Shown: positions 30,627 through 40,579, numbered from the stretch's first letter. The stretch: 64,000 nucleotides of DNA from Alkaliphilus flagellatus (GCF_018919215.1 NZ_JAHLQK010000008.1:1-64000); one strand, 5' to 3'. Numbers and translations are program-made. The notes: generated by a model not told the origin, from the letters alone.

Positions 30627-33600
30627 ATCATCTAGGTACTTTGCATCAAACTCTATATCTTGATCTGGGCTTTCAAAATCTTCTTCTGTCATATAGTCGA
30701 TGTCAGAGTCTTGTTCCTCTTCATTTGTGTCTGGCTGCTCAGCAACTTCTTCTGCCTCATAGCCAAAATCTGCATATTCCATATTAAGCTCACTACTATC
30801 ATCTTCTACAGATTCCTTAATCTCAATTTCAGAATCTTCTTCTGTTAATACCTTTACATCTAAGCATAAACTTTGTAATTCCTTAATTAATACTTTAAAG
30901 GACTCTGGCACTCCTGGTTCAGGTATATTTTCACCTTTAACAATGCATTCATAGGTTTTAACACGACCTATTACGTCGTCAGATTTTACAGTCAAGATTT
31001 CTTGAAGTGTGTGGGCAGCACCATAAGCTTCAAGTGCCCATACCTCCATCTCACCAAATCTTTGACCACCAAATTGAGCTTTACCACCTAATGGTTGTTG
31101 TGTAACCAATGAGTACGGACCTGTACTTCTAGCATGAATCTTATCATCAACAAGGTGATGTAACTTAAGCATATACATATATCCTACGGTTACATCATTA
31201 TCGAAGGACTCACCTGTTCTTCCATCGTATAATTTTACCTTTCCACTTCTTGAATAACCTGCTATTTCTAATGCATCCATAATATCATGCTCGTTAGCAC
31301 CGTCAAATACTGGTGTAGCAACTTGCCAACCTAAGGTTTTAGCAGCTAACCCTAAATGCACTTCAAGTACCTGACCAATATTCATACGAGATGGTACGCC
31401 TAATGGGTTAAGAACTATTTCTAGTGGAGTACCATCAGCTAAGAATGGCATATCCTCTGCTGGAAGTACCCTAGAGATAACCCCCTTATTACCATGGCGA
31501 CCAGCCATTTTGTCCCCAACATTGATTTTTCTCTTTTTAGCAATATATGCCCTTACAAGCTCATTTACTCCTGGAGGTAATTCATCTCCATTTTCACGAG
31601 AGAATACTTTAATATCTACGATGATACCAGATTCACCGTGTGGTACTTTTAAAGAAGTATCTCTTACTTCTCTTGCCTTTTCTCCAAAGATTGCTCTTAG
31701 AAGTCTTTCCTCAGCCGTAAGTTCGGTCTCTCCTTTTGGCGTAACCTTACCAACCAAAATATCTCCAGACTGAACTTCAGCACCAATTCGGATTATTCCT
31801 CTTTCATCTAGATCCTTTAGGGCTTCTTCTCCAACATTCGGAATATCTCTTGTTATTTCCTCAGGACCTAATTTAGTATCTCTTGCCTCCGCCTCATATT
31901 CCTCAATATGTATAGAGGTTAAAGCATCTTCTTTTACTAACTTTTCATTAATTAATATAGCATCTTCGTAATTATAACCTTCCCAAGTCATAAATCCTAT
32001 TAAACAGTTTCTGCCAAGGGCAATTTCTCCTTGATTTGTAGAAGGACCGTCTGCTATTACATCTCCAGCCTTAACCACTTCACCTTTATTTACAATAGGA
32101 CGTTGATTGATGCAGGTTCCCTGATTAGACCGCTTAAATTTCAATAGTTTATAGCGCTCTTTCTGGCCATTATCATCTCTTTTAATTACAATTTCATTAG
32201 ATGCTACCTTATCTACAATACCACTATGTCTAGCTACAACAACAACTCCTGAATCCTTTGCAGATTGATATTCCATTCCTGTACCGATAATTGGAGCATC
32301 GGTAATTAGAAGGGGTACTGCCTGACGTTGCATGTTTGATCCCATTAAGGCACGGTTAGCATCATCATTTTCAAGGAAAGGAATCATAGCGGTAGCAACG
32401 GACACTACTTGTTTAGGTGATACATCCATATAGTCTACCTCATTAGCTGGCATAACATCTATACCACCGAAATGGGTTCTACAAGTTACTCTCTTATTTA
32501 CAAATCTACCCTCTTCATCTAAAGGTTCATTTGCTTGGGCTATAATTAGTAGATCTTCTTCATCAGCAGTTAAGTACTCAATGTCATTAGTTACAACATT
32601 TCTCTTTTTATCTAGTTTTCGATAAGGTGATTCAATAAATCCATATTCGTTGACTCTTGCATAGGTACTTAATGAGTTAATAAGTCCTATATTAGGTCCC
32701 TCTGGAGTTTCAATTGGACACATGCGTCCATAGTGGGAGTGATGAACGTCACGAACCTCAAATCCAGCTCTTTCCCTTGAAAGTCCTCCTGGTCCTAAAG
32801 CTGATAATCTTCGTTTATGGGTTAATTCCGCTAAAGGATTAGTTTGATCCATAAACTGTGATAATTGTGAACTTCCAAAAAACTCCTTAATTGATGCCGC
32901 TACTGGCCTAATATTAATCAGAGCCTGCGGTGTTGCGAGATCAACATCTTGTATAGTCATACGCTCTTTTACAACTCTTTCCATACGAGAAAGTCCAATC
33001 CTAAATTGGTTTTGTAAAAGTTCTCCAACAGAACGTAATCTTCTGTTTCCTAAATGGTCAATGTCATCCACATTACCAGTTTCATGAGCTAAGTTAAACT
33101 CATAACTTATAGAAGCTACAATATCTGCAACAATAATATGTCTTGGAGAAAGTTCTCTCATTCTCTCTTTAATAGCCTCTTTAATTTCATTCTCTGTATT
33201 AAAGGTATCAAGAATTTCCTTAAGAACTGGATAATAAACCTTACCAGTAATTTTTAATTCGTCTATATTAAATGGAACATGTTTCTTGATATTAACGAAA
33301 TGATTTCCTAAAACCTTTATTTGTTTATTATCTTCTACATAGACTAGCACCTCATTTATACCAGAATCTTGTATAAATATAGACATATCACGATCTATCT
33401 TAGTACCTTCTTCTACTAATATCTCTCCAGTATTTGGATCTACTATATTACTAGCTGCACGTTTGCCCAGAATTCTATTAGCCAATGATAGCTTTTTATT
33501 AAACTTATATCTACCTACTTTAGCTAAGTCATATCGTTTAGGATCAAAAAATAAAGTATTTAATAAAGACTTAGCATTTTCAACTGTAGGTGGTTCGCCT

Positions 33601-34325
33601 GGACGTAATTTCTTATATATTTCTAATAATGCTTCATCTGTAGTTTTAGTACTATCCTTTTCAAGTGTAGTTAATAAACGTTCATCTTCACCTAACAATT
33701 CCTTTATTTGAGTATCCGATCCATAACCTAATGCTCTAAGTAGTACTGTAACAGGTTGTTTACGAGTACGATCAATTCTTACAGATACTATTTCATTAGA
33801 ATCTGTTTCATATTCAAGCCATGCTCCTCTATTAGGAATAACGGTAGCAGAGAAAAGTTGTTTTCCGGTTTTATCAAACTCTCTACTATAATACACTCCT
33901 GGAGAACGTACTAGCTGACTAACAATTACCCTTTCTGCTCCATTAATAATAAAGGTTCCAGTATCAGTCATTAAAGGAAAATCTCCCATAAAGACCTCTT
34001 GCTCCTTAACTTCTCCAGTTGCCTTATTGATTAGCCTAACCTTTACTTTTAATGGTGCCGCGTATGTAACGTCTCGTTCCTTTGAATCTTCGATATCGTA
34101 CTTTGGTTTTTCATCAAGTGAATAGTCAACAAACTCTAAGATAAGATTACCTGTATAGTCTTCAATTGGTGAAACATCATTGAAAACCTCTTTTAATCCT
34201 TCATCTAGAAACCATTGATAGGATTCTTTCTGCAGTTCGATAAGATTAGGCATTTCTAAAACCTCATCAATTTGTGCATAGCTCATTCTAGTTTTCTTAC
34301 CGAGCTGGACAGGATGTGGCATCAT
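30600..34325 (-). CDS. rpoB: DNA-directed RNA polymerase subunit beta
   Basis: RNA polymerase beta, about 1241 residues. The rifampicin-binding cluster shows [33 protein letters not shown] in the sensitive form. The later segment with [17 protein letters not shown] and the C-terminal [24 protein letters not shown] clamp anchor are intact. A C-terminal tail of about 70 residues is strongly acidic (runs of D and E), not part of the core fold. I start at ATG 34325, eight bases after AAGGGG; a GTG three codons earlier overlaps the ribosome binding site. The leader is about 300 bases and holds a dispersed repeat. Confidence 0.97.
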   Translation of the reverse strand: MMPHPVQLGKKTRMSYAQIDEVLEMPNLIELQKESYQWFLDEGLKEVFNDVSPIEDYTGNLILEFVDYSLDEKPKYDIEDSKERDVTYAAPLKVKVRLINKATGEVKEQEVFMGDFPLMTDTGTFIINGAERVIVSQLVRSPGVYYSREFDKTGKQLFSATVIPNRGAWLEYETDSNEIVSVRIDRTRKQPVTVLLRALGYGSDTQIKELLGEDERLLTTLEKDSTKTTDEALLEIYKKLRPGEPPTVENAKSLLNTLFFDPKRYDLAKVGRYKFNKKLSLANRILGKRAASNIVDPNTGEILVEEGTKIDRDMSIFIQDSGINEVLVYVEDNKQIKVLGNHFVNIKKHVPFNIDELKITGKVYYPVLKEILDTFNTENEIKEAIKERMRELSPRHIIVADIVASISYEFNLAHETGNVDDIDHLGNRRLRSVGELLQNQFRIGLSRMERVVKERMTIQDVDLATPQALINIRPVAASIKEFFGSSQLSQFMDQTNPLAELTHKRRLSALGPGGLSRERAGFEVRDVHHSHYGRMCPIETPEGPNIGLINSLSTYARVNEYGFIESPYRKLDKKRNVVTNDIEYLTADEEDLLIIAQANEPLDEEGRFVNKRVTCRTHFGGIDVMPANEVDYMDVSPKQVVSVATAMIPFLENDDANRALMGSNMQRQAVPLLITDAPIIGTGMEYQSAKDSGVVVVARHSGIVDKVASNEIVIKRDDNGQKERYKLLKFKRSNQGTCINQRPIVNKGEVVKAGDVIADGPSTNQGEIALGRNCLIGFMTWEGYNYEDAILINEKLVKEDALTSIHIEEYEAEARDTKLGPEEITRDIPNVGEEALKDLDERGIIRIGAEVQSGDILVGKVTPKGETELTAEERLLRAIFGEKAREVRDTSLKVPHGESGIIVDIKVFSRENGDELPPGVNELVRAYIAKKRKINVGDKMAGRHGNKGVISRVLPAEDMPFLADGTPLEIVLNPLGVPSRMNIGQVLEVHLGLAAKTLGWQVATPVFDGANEHDIMDALEIAGYSRSGKVKLYDGRTGESFDNDVTVGYMYMLKLHHLVDDKIHARSTGPYSLVTQQPLGGKAQFGGQRFGEMEVWALEAYGAAHTLQEILTVKSDDVIGRVKTYECIVKGENIPEPGVPESFKVLIKELQSLCLDVKVLTEEDSEIEIKESVEDDSSELNMEYADFGYEAEEVAEQPDTNEEEQDSDIDYMTEEDFESPDQDIEFDAKYLDDDFNSYDDF

Positions 34326-34344
34326 ACAATTCACCCCTTGTAAT

Positions 34345-34480
34345 ATAAAATTCCGCTATTGCTTTCGCAACGCTCAATGTCGCACTTAATTCTCTAAATT
34401 TCGTTAAAAACTTCAAAAGCTCAAAATATTTCTAACCTCCTGCTTCTTTTAAAAGCACTCAACTATTAGAAAATTTGCAT
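34345..34480 (+). repeat. Dispersed intergenic repeat, copy 2, in the rpoB leader
   Basis: This copy holds, in order, a TTGC-TTTC-GCAA hairpin, CGCACTTAA, AAAACTTCAAAAGCTC, then AAAATATTTCTAACCTCCTGC and TTCTTTTAAAAGCAC, aligning with the copies at 56978 and 59172. It lies between the rpoB promoter and rpoB, so it is transcribed (as complement) in the rpoBC mRNA leader. Confidence 0.65.
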
Positions 34481-34632
34481 CAATGTAGTTCTATCCTTAA
34501 AATATCCAAATGCTTTTATACTTTATGGTTTTTTTTCCATATATAACTATTCCTATACTATTGCCTTTTAGCTTTTTTTTATACTAGTGCCAATAAAAAA
34601 ACTCTAAATTAAAGACTAGTATGCAATTTATA

Positions 34633-34661
34633 ATTCTACCATAGGGTTGTCAAGTTGTCAA
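34633..34661 (-). promoter_or_regulatory. Promoter of rpoBC
   Basis: TTGACA (34656-34661), 17 bases, TAGAAT (34633-34638) on the minus strand. A second TTGACA lies nine bases downstream within the spacer, giving TTGACAACTTGACAAC. The leader to rpoB is about 300 bases, so rpoBC has its own promoter in addition to any read-through from rplL. Confidence 0.75.
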
Positions 34662-34783
34662 TATTTTATTTCTATGGGTTTAAATACTTTTTAATATTTG
34701 TTTAACATAACACTAGCGTTTTTTTGAAAATTATAGTATAATTTAGAAAAGATTAATATTTATTGTCGAAATTTATTTATTAC

Positions 34784-34815
34784 AACCTCTGGCGAAAGCA
34801 GGAGGTTATTTTTTT
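34784..34815 (+). terminator. Plus-strand terminator-like hairpin with GAAA loop
   Basis: AACCTCTGGC and GCAGGAGGTT form a ten-position stem with one mismatch and a GAAA tetraloop, followed by ATTTTTTT on the plus strand. No plus-strand gene precedes it. A TATAAT-like box about 50 bases upstream (near 34735) could start a short RNA. It is convergent with the rplL terminator. Confidence 0.5.
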
Positions 34816-34821
34816 GAAAAA

Positions 34822-34862
34822 ATACAAAAAGGTACTCCAGTTTCCTGGAGTCCCTTTTTAAT
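34822..34862 (-). terminator. Terminator after rplL
   Basis: AAAAAGG-ACTCCAG and CTGGAGT-CCTTTTT pair around GAAA, followed by T-rich sequence on the minus strand, 14 bases after the rplL stop codon. It separates rplJL from rpoBC. Confidence 0.8.
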
Positions 34863-34875
34863 TATAAAAGATTAA

Positions 34876-35241
34876 TTACTTAACTGTTACAGTTGCGCCT
34901 GCTTCTTCTAATTTAGCTTTAATTTGATCAGCTTCTTCTTTAGCTACGCCTTCTTTTAATGTCTTAGGAGCGCCATCTACAACTTCTTTAGCTTCTTTTA
35001 ATCCAAGACCTGTTAATTCTCTTACTACTTTGATTACGTTGATTTTAGATGCACCAGCACTTTCAAGAACTACTTCAAATTCTGTTTGTTCTTCAGCTAC
35101 TGCTCCTCCAGCTACTGCTCCTCCAACTACTACTGGAGCTGATGCTGATACTCCGAATTTTTCTTCAGCTGCTTTAACTAACTCGTTTAATTCTAATACT
35201 TTCATATTCTCAATTGCTTCTAAAATTTGTTCAATTGTCAT
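34876..35241 (-). CDS. rplL: 50S ribosomal protein L7/L12
   Basis: The stalk protein that recruits translation GTPases, 121 residues. The N-terminal dimerisation helices ([21 protein letters not shown]) are followed by an Ala/Gly/Val hinge (about residues 35-52) and a C-terminal domain with [24 protein letters not shown] use ATG at 35241, eight bases after GGAGG; a GTG three codons earlier overlaps the site. Confidence 0.98.
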   Translation of the reverse strand: MTIEQILEAIENMKVLELNELVKAAEEKFGVSASAPVVVGGAVAGGAVAEEQTEFEVVLESAGASKINVIKVVRELTGLGLKEAKEVVDGAPKTLKEGVAKEEADQIKAKLEEAGATVTVK

Positions 35242-35302
35242 TACAAGCACCTCCGCTTTTCCATTTCATTTTTATAATTTTTATTGTTTTAAATTAATCC
35301 TA

Positions 35303-35806
35303 TTACGCTTGTCCTTCTGCCTCTTTTTTATCAATGATTGCTTTAACTAAGTAAGCAAAGTTTGATAATGGAGCCTTGAAGCTTCCAAGAAGTTTTGCAA
35401 TAAGCTCTTCTCTTGATGGAATAGAAGCAAACTCTGTAAGCTTATCTTCTTTATAAAGTACGCCTTCTACAATCCCGGCTTTTAACTCTAAGTTTTTATG
35501 AGTTTTTGCAAATTCACTTGCAATTTTAGCAGCAGCTACAGGATCATCATAGCTAAATACAATTGCGTTAGGTCCTACTAACTCTTGTACAAGTTCGTTC
35601 ATACCTGCATTTTCAGCAGCCATTCTAGTTAAAGTGTTTTTATACACCTTATACTCAAGACCTTTTTCCCTACATTGCTTTCTAAGCTCTGTTACTTCCT
35701 CTACCTTTAAGCCTCTATAATCTACTACTACAGCTGCAGCAGATCTTTGAAGTTTATCAGTAATTTCCGCTACTACTTCTTTTTTAATGTCAATTGCTTT
35801 TGCCAT
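35303..35806 (-). CDS. rplJ: 50S ribosomal protein L10
   Basis: The stalk base protein that anchors L7/L12 dimers to 23S rRNA, 167 residues. MAKAIDIKKEVVAEITDKL at the start, DYRGLKVEEVTELRK, and the C-terminal helix that binds L12 are visible. ATG at 35806 is preceded by AAGGAGG; a GTG four codons earlier has no spacing. L10 with L12 normally binds the leader (35840-35986) to repress its own synthesis. Confidence 0.97.
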   Translation of the reverse strand: MAKAIDIKKEVVAEITDKLQRSAAAVVVDYRGLKVEEVTELRKQCREKGLEYKVYKNTLTRMAAENAGMNELVQELVGPNAIVFSYDDPVAAAKIASEFAKTHKNLELKAGIVEGVLYKEDKLTEFASIPSREELIAKLLGSFKAPLSNFAYLVKAIIDKKEAEGQA

Positions 35807-35839
35807 TAGGGGATCCACCTCCTTTTTAATTATTTACAC

Positions 35840-35986
35840 CGTACTTTGCCGTTTTATTAAAATAAGGCCTCATTTTGCCTTTTCATAGACATAACGAGAC
35901 CTTTGATTTTATTTATTCAAAGCCTCGGTAGGATGTTTAAGCATTAGCACCTACTATCTACGGCAAAATATTCAAATTTAACAACG
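35840..35986 (-). ncRNA. L10 leader (autoregulatory mRNA element)
   Basis: The leader of rplJL contains GCCGTAGATAGTAGGTGC, CTTAAACATCCTACCGAGG and, further on, a second stem with GAGGCC, the signature arrangement of bacterial L10 leaders. L10-L12 binding to this element represses rplJL in studied bacteria. It begins within a few bases of the predicted transcription start at 35986. Confidence 0.88.
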
Positions 35987-35992
35987 TAAATA

Positions 35993-36021
35993 ATTTTATC
36001 AATAAATTTGATATATGTCAA
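35993..36021 (-). promoter_or_regulatory. Promoter of rplJL
   Basis: TTGACA (36016-36021), 17 bases, TAAAAT (35993-35998) on the minus strand, directly ahead of the L10 leader. Confidence 0.82.
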
Positions 36022-36050
36022 CGGTTAATTCTTGCTTTATAACAAGTAAA

Positions 36051-36749
36051 TTATTCCATTACCTTAACTGGGTTAACTTTAATTCCAGGGCTCATTGTCG
36101 CTGTTACTGTAATACTCTTTAAGTATTGTCCTTTAGCAGCCGCTGGCTTTGCTTTTACAATAGCATCTAATAATGTTCTAAAGTTATCTACTAATTTTTC
36201 TTTTTCGAATGAAGCTTTTCCAATTGGCACATGGATAATATTTGTTTTATCCAATCTGTACTCAACTTTACCAGCTTTAATCTCATTAACAGCTTTTACT
36301 AAATCAAATGTTACTGTTCCTGACTTAGGGTTTGGCATTAAACCTTTTGGTCCTAATACTCTACCTAATTTACCTACAACACCCATCATATCAGGAGTTG
36401 CAACTACTACGTCAAAATCGAACCAGTTTTCACCTTGAATCTTTGCTACTAATTCATCTCCACCTACATAGTCTGCTCCTGCCTTTTCAGCTTCAATTGC
36501 CTTTTCACCCTTTGCAAATACAAGGATTTTAACAGTTTTACCAGTACCATGTGGTAATACAACAGCACCTCTTACTTGTTGATCAGCGTGTCTTGAGTCA
36601 ACACCTAATTTTATGTGTGCTTCTACAGTTTCATCAAATTTAGCAGTAGCAACTTTTTTTGCAAGTTCTATTGCTTCTGCTGGGTCATATAATCGCATTT
36701 TATCAATTTGTTTTGCTGCTTCTTGATATTTTTTACCTTGTTTAGCCAT
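36051..36749 (-). CDS. rplA: 50S ribosomal protein L1
   Basis: L1 (uL1), 232 residues, of the mobile stalk that moves deacylated tRNA from the E site. [27 protein letters not shown] and the signature around [18 protein letters not shown] are visible. L1 also represses translation of its own operon through a site that mimics its 23S rRNA target; that site lies at 36764-36797. ATG at 36749 follows AAGGAGG. Confidence 0.98.
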   Translation of the reverse strand: MAKQGKKYQEAAKQIDKMRLYDPAEAIELAKKVATAKFDETVEAHIKLGVDSRHADQQVRGAVVLPHGTGKTVKILVFAKGEKAIEAEKAGADYVGGDELVAKIQGENWFDFDVVVATPDMMGVVGKLGRVLGPKGLMPNPKSGTVTFDLVKAVNEIKAGKVEYRLDKTNIIHVPIGKASFEKEKLVDNFRTLLDAIVKAKPAAAKGQYLKSITVTATMSPGIKVNPVKVME

Positions 36750-36763
36750 TTCTTTACCTCCTT

Positions 36764-36797
36764 GTGGTATTAACGGTTTTTAGTGAGAACCTCCCAC
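36764..36797 (-). promoter_or_regulatory. L1-binding mRNA site between rplK and rplA
   Basis: On the minus strand GTGGGAGGTTC and CCGTTAATACCAC form a stem with the asymmetric purine-rich internal loop typical of L1-binding mRNAs and of the 23S L1 stalk. It lies just ahead of the rplA ribosome binding site, where L1 binding would block rplA translation. Confidence 0.8.
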
Positions 36798-36817
36798 TTC
36801 TATAAACTACTTATAAA

Positions 36818-37243
36818 TTAGTCTTCTACTACAACACCCATACTTCTTGCTGTTCCAGAAATCATGCTAATAGCAGCTTCTATAGATGCAGCATTTAGGT
36901 CAGGCATTTTTAATTCAGCAATTTCTCTAATTTTATCTTTAGAGATTTTTGCAACTTTTTTCTTATTTGCTTCACCAGATCCACTTTGAATACCAGCAGC
37001 TTTTTTAATTAATACTGCAGCAGGTGGAGTTTTTGTAATGAAGCTAAATGATCTGTCTTGGTAAACTGAAATAACAACTGGAATAATTAAACCAGCTTGA
37101 TCAGCAGTTTTAGCATTAAATTCTTTACAGAATCCCATTATGTTTACACCATGTTGTCCAAGTGCTGGTCCAACCGGTGGTGCTGGAGTAGCTTTTCCTG
37201 CAGAAATTTGTAATTTGATTTGTCCTATTATTTTCTTTGCCAT
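36818..37243 (-). CDS. rplK: 50S ribosomal protein L11
   Basis: L11 (uL11), 141 residues, at the GTPase-associated centre and needed by Rel[36 protein letters not shown] with the proline-rich stretch and the C-terminal domain with [26 protein letters not shown] are diagnostic. It follows nusG by 80 bases. Confidence 0.98.
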   Translation of the reverse strand: MAKKIIGQIKLQISAGKATPAPPVGPALGQHGVNIMGFCKEFNAKTADQAGLIIPVVISVYQDRSFSFITKTPPAAVLIKKAAGIQSGSGEANKKKVAKISKDKIREIAELKMPDLNAASIEAAISMISGTARSMGVVVED

Positions 37244-37323
37244 ATTGTTTTACACCTCCTTAATCATTGCAATACACTTAAAAATTTACATAAAAAAACT
37301 ATTCTCTCGAACTATTATTGGGT

Positions 37324-37842
37324 CTAAATTTTCTCAATTTGATCAAATCCTAGTTCAACTGGTGTTTCTCTTCCGAACATTGAAATGCGAACTTTAAGGG
37401 TTTGTTTTTCCATATTGATATGTTCAATAGTTCCAATGAAGGTTTCAAAAGGACCTGAAGTAACTTTTATACTTTCTCCAACTTTAACATCTACTTCAAT
37501 TCTAGGCTCTTCTACTCCCATAGACTTTATCTCTTGGTCTGTTAGTGGTATTGGTTTTGAACTTGGACCAACAAAACCTGTAACACCTCTTGTATTTCGT
37601 ACTAAATACCAAGATTCATCAGTCATAAGCATTTTAACAAGTACATATCCCGGAAACAGTTTGGACTCTTTTATCTTTTTCTTGCCATTTTTAATCTCGA
37701 CTTTTTCTTCTGTAGGTACTTTTACCTCCAAAATAATGTCTTCCATCCCTCTGTTTTCAACCATTTTTTCAATATTCATTTTTACTTTGTTTTCATGACC
37801 TGAATAGGTATGCATAACATACCATCTTGCTTTTTCGGACAT
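37324..37842 (-). CDS. nusG: Transcription termination/antitermination protein NusG
   Basis: NusG, 172 residues: an N-terminal NGN domain (W-Y-V-M-H-T-Y-S-G-H-E-N-K-V, then LFPGYVLVKM) that binds RNA polymerase, and a C-terminal KOW domain (about residues 120-160, including SIKVTSGPFETFIGTIEHIN) that binds S10 or Rho. It lies between secE and rplK, the conserved order. Confidence 0.98.
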   Translation of the reverse strand: MSEKARWYVMHTYSGHENKVKMNIEKMVENRGMEDIILEVKVPTEEKVEIKNGKKKIKESKLFPGYVLVKMLMTDESWYLVRNTRGVTGFVGPSSKPIPLTDQEIKSMGVEEPRIEVDVKVGESIKVTSGPFETFIGTIEHINMEKQTLKVRISMFGRETPVELGFDQIEKI

Positions 37843-37901
37843 ATATCAGGAGCATCCACCTTTATAACCGGATACTCTCCCCTCCTTTTAAGCATAATAT
37901 A

Positions 37902-38120
37902 TTATCGTATGATAAGATTTAACCCAAAACCAAAGGCTGAGTCTAGCGCCCATAATGCAAGTGTGGCTAATGCAACAGAAACAACTACAACAATAGTGTT
38001 GTTTGTTAATTCTTTCCGATTAGGCCAATTTACTTTCTTAAGTTCTGATCGAACACCTTTTAAAAACTTACCAAGATTTCTTGCCTTTTCTCCATTGTTG
38101 GCATTTGCTTGGGTAGTCAT
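37902..38120 (-). CDS. secE: Preprotein translocase subunit SecE
   Basis: SecE, 72 residues, the clamp of the SecY channel. An amphipathic helix (GKFLKGVRSELKKVNWPNRKEL, with the conserved KKVxWP) is followed by one membrane segment (about 42-68). This is the single-span Gram-positive form. It lies between rpmG and nusG. Confidence 0.97.
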   Translation of the reverse strand: MTTQANANNGEKARNLGKFLKGVRSELKKVNWPNRKELTNNTIVVVVSVALATLALWALDSAFGFGLNLIIR

Positions 38121-38160
38121 TGTTTACTTCACATCCTTTTAAAGAAGTTCTAGCGCTATC

Positions 38161-38310
38161 CTACTTTGTTTCTCTGTGGGCAGTATGAGTTTTGCAGAAC
38201 TTACAATATTTTTTAAGCTCCATACGATCTGGATTGCTTTTTTTATTTTTGCTTGTGTTGTAGTTTCTTTGCTTGCACTCTGTACATGCTAATGTAATAT
38301 TCACTCGCAC
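38161..38310 (-). CDS. rpmG: 50S ribosomal protein L33 (zinc-binding form)
   Basis: L33 (bL33), 49 residues, read from GTG at 38310, eight bases after GGAGG. The sequence [17 protein letters not shown] and the later [14 protein letters not shown] supply two CxxC pairs for zinc. It starts the rpmG-secE-nusG-rplK-rplA transcript and lies 40 bases before secE. Confidence 0.95.
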   Translation of the reverse strand: MRVNITLACTECKQRNYNTSKNKKSNPDRMELKKYCKFCKTHTAHRETK

Positions 38311-38400
38311 CAGTTACACCTCCTATTACAGTTGCCTAACGAACATATCTATTGCTTAAGCACATAGGTAGCTCTTATTATATAATTGATTACTTTTTAA

Positions 38401-38429
38401 AATCTATCATATTTTTAATTTTATGTCAA
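38401..38429 (-). promoter_or_regulatory. Promoter of rpmG-secE-nusG-rplKA
   Basis: TTGACA (38424-38429), 17 bases, TAGATT (38401-38406) on the minus strand, about 90 bases ahead of rpmG. Confidence 0.7.
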
Positions 38430-38440
38430 TAAAAAAATTA

Positions 38441-38475
38441 GACTGATGCTATCGCAAAAGTATTTTTGCATTCTT
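38441..38475 (+). repeat. Dispersed intergenic repeat, partial copy 3
   Basis: Contains CTGATGCTATCGCA, identical over 14 bases to the first hairpin block of the copy at 59172, then diverges. It lies between the tuf terminator and the rpmG promoter. Confidence 0.45.
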
Positions 38476-38514
38476 AAGCCATAAGAACATTCGCTACTAG
38501 GTAGGTTATTGTTT

Positions 38515-38545
38515 TTTAAAGGACTAGGTTAACCTAGTCCCTTTA
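38515..38545 (-). terminator. Terminator after the second tuf gene
   Basis: A perfect palindrome GGACTAGGTTAACCTAGTCC flanked by AAAGG and CCTTT lies 23 bases after the stop codon. The U-tract is short. Confidence 0.65.
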
Positions 38546-38567
38546 TTATCGTTCTAATAGCATTTAA

Positions 38568-39761
38568 TTATTCTATAATAGAAGCAACTACTCCAGATCC
38601 AACTGTTCTTCCACCTTCACGAATAGCAAATCTTAGTCCTTCTTCAATAGCGATTGGGTGAATTAATTCGATTTCCATTGTAACGTTATCTCCTGGCATT
38701 ACCATTTCCATTCCTTCTGGTAATTTTGTTGATCCTGTTACGTCTGTTGTTCTAAAGTAGAATTGTGGTCTGTATCCATCAAAGAATGGTGTATGTCTTC
38801 CACCTTCTTCTTTCTTTAATACGTATACTTCTGCTTTGAACTTTGTATGTGGCTTAATTGTTCCTGGTTTACATAATACTTGTCCTCTTTGAATCTCTGT
38901 TCTTTGGATTCCTCTTAATAGTAATCCTACGTTATCTCCAGCTTGTGCTTGGTCTAATAACTTTCTGAACATCTCTACTCCTGTTACTACTACTTTTCTT
39001 GATTCTTCTGCAATTCCTACAAGTTCTACTTCGTCTTGTACTTTTATTACTCCTCTTTCTACTCTTCCTGTTGCTACTGTTCCTCTACCTGTAATTGAGA
39101 ATACGTCCTCTACTGGCATTAGGAATGTTTTGTCTGTTGCTCTTACTGGTTCTGGAACGTATGTGTCGATTTGCTCGAATAATTCTACGATCTTATCTCC
39201 CCATGGTCCTTCTGGATTGTTTAATGCTTGTAATGCTGATCCTCTGATGATTGGTGTATCATCTCCTGGAAATTCGTATTCGTTAAGTAAGTCTCTTACT
39301 TCCATTTCTACTAGTTCTAATAACTCTTCGTCATCTACCATATCACATTTGTTTAAGAATACTACGATGTATGGTACCCCTACCTGTCTTGATAATAGAA
39401 TGTGCTCTCTTGTTTGTGGCATTGGACCATCTGCTGCTGAACATACTAAGATTGCTCCATCCATTTGCGCTGCTCCTGTAATCATGTTCTTTACATAGTC
39501 AGCGTGACCTGGACAGTCTACGTGTGCGTAGTGTCTGTTTGGTGTTTCGTACTCTACGTGTGATGTAGAAATTGTGATTCCTCTTTCTCTTTCTTCTGGT
39601 GCCTTGTCAATTTTATCAAACGCTACAGCTGCACCTGTTCCGTATCTTACATTTAATGTATTTGTGATCGCTGCTGTTAATGTTGTTTTACCATGGTCAA
39701 CGTGTCCAATTGTTCCAATATTAACATGTGGTTTACTTCTATCAAATTTTGCCTTTGCCAT
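38568..39761 (-). CDS. tuf: Elongation factor Tu, copy 2
   Basis: EF-Tu, 397 residues, identical in protein to the copy at 21998-23191. DNA identity extends by eye over 38562-39781, including the ribosome binding site, and stops abruptly on both sides. That pattern indicates gene conversion between the two loci. This copy is monocistronic, with its own promoter (39877-39906), a leader of about 110 bases and a terminator. Confidence 0.99.
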   Translation of the reverse strand: MAKAKFDRSKPHVNIGTIGHVDHGKTTLTAAITNTLNVRYGTGAAVAFDKIDKAPEERERGITISTSHVEYETPNRHYAHVDCPGHADYVKNMITGAAQMDGAILVCSAADGPMPQTREHILLSRQVGVPYIVVFLNKCDMVDDEELLELVEMEVRDLLNEYEFPGDDTPIIRGSALQALNNPEGPWGDKIVELFEQIDTYVPEPVRATDKTFLMPVEDVFSITGRGTVATGRVERGVIKVQDEVELVGIAEESRKVVVTGVEMFRKLLDQAQAGDNVGLLLRGIQRTEIQRGQVLCKPGTIKPHTKFKAEVYVLKKEEGGRHTPFFDGYRPQFYFRTTDVTGSTKLPEGMEMVMPGDNVTMEIELIHPIAIEEGLRFAIREGGRTVGSGVVASIIE

Positions 39762-39876
39762 TCTTATTTTCCTCCTTAATAAAAAGCCTTATTTTATTTT
39801 TTACATCTTTTTATTTAAACGACGCCGGGTGTTTTTAAAACCTAATTATATCCTATAATCACTTATACCCAACATC

Positions 39877-39906
39877 ATTTTACTATTTGTAATGCGATGT
39901 TGTCAA
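39877..39906 (-). promoter_or_regulatory. Promoter of the second tuf gene
   Basis: TTGACA (39901-39906), 18 bases, TAAAAT (39877-39882) on the minus strand, between sigH and tuf. The leader contains AACACCCGGCG, more GC-rich than its surroundings. Confidence 0.72.
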
Positions 39907-39937
39907 TATTGTTATGTATTGTTAATACAGTATAGGC

Positions 39938-40579
39938 TTATCCATTTCTTGACTCCAAATATTTCTCTAATTTTCTTTTCACCCTTTGAAGGGCATTGTC
40001 TATGGACTTTACATGTCTATCTAAATCACAGGCAATTTCTTGATAGGACCTTCCTTCTAAATAAAGAGCCAATACCTTCCATTCCAAGTCACTCAAAATT
40101 TCGCCTATTTTTCCTTCTATGTGACCTAACTCTTCTCTACAGATTACCAACTCCTCAGGATCAGTAACCTTTTGTCCAGAAATCACGTCTAATAGTGTCC
40201 TATCAGACTCCTCATCATATATTGGTTTGTTTAGCGATACATATGAGTTTAAAGGAATATGTTTTTGCCTAGTAGCTGTTTTTATAGCAGTTATTATTTG
40301 GCGTGTAATACAAAGTTCAGCAAAAGCTCTAAATGAAGACAGTTTATCGGGTTTAAAATCACGAATTGCCTTATATAATCCAATCATGCCTTCCTGTACA
40401 ATATCTTCACGATCGGCACCAATTAAAAAATAAGATCTAGCTTTAGCACGAACAAAATTTTTATATTTTTTAATCAGATATTCTAAAGCTTCCAAATCAC
40501 CATCTTTAGCAATTTCAACCATAACCTCATCTACTATTTCATAATTTTCAACAGTTTCTTTTGCTATGCCAGCACCCAT
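39938..40579 (-). CDS. sigH: RNA polymerase sporulation sigma factor SigH
   Basis: The sigma factor that starts sporulation gene expression. Region 2 contains FVRAKARSYFLIGADREDIVQEGMIGLYKAIRDF and region 4 contains LEWKVLALYLEGRSYQEIACDLDRHVKSIDNALQRVKRKL. I start at ATG 40579 (213 residues), eight bases after GGAGG. The longer frame from ATG 40621 has no ribosome binding site and starts at the predicted transcription start. The yacP-sigH-tuf order is common in Clostridia and supports a spore-forming host. Confidence 0.93.
   Translation of the reverse strand: MGAGIAKETVENYEIVDEVMVEIAKDGDLEALEYLIKKYKNFVRAKARSYFLIGADREDIVQEGMIGLYKAIRDFKPDKLSSFRAFAELCITRQIITAIKTATRQKHIPLNSYVSLNKPIYDEESDRTLLDVISGQKVTDPEELVICREELGHIEGKIGEILSDLEWKVLALYLEGRSYQEIACDLDRHVKSIDNALQRVKRKLEKYLESRNG

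Larger units (their letters stand above)
34481..34820. other. Gap between rpoB and rplL
   Basis: With the repeat at 34345-34480 this makes a gene-free stretch of about 540 bases. It contains the rpoB promoter (34633-34661), a plus-strand terminator-like hairpin (34784-34815) and the rplL terminator. I see no protein-coding frame with a ribosome binding site. Confidence 0.6.

Noticed and set aside
34345-34815. A CRISPR-like or transposon structure in the rpoB-rplL gap
   Set aside because: There is only one full repeat copy and one short inverted match, no regular spacing, no transposase frame.
38330-38375. Possible tRNA between tuf and rpmG, where some Firmicutes have tRNA genes
   Set aside because: The local arms do not build a cloverleaf and there is no T-loop GTTCGA-type sequence with matching stem.
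21998-39761. The pair of tuf genes as ends of a composite mobile element
   Set aside because: The DNA between them is core str, rpoBC and ribosomal genes in conserved order; two tuf loci in these places are normal for Clostridia.
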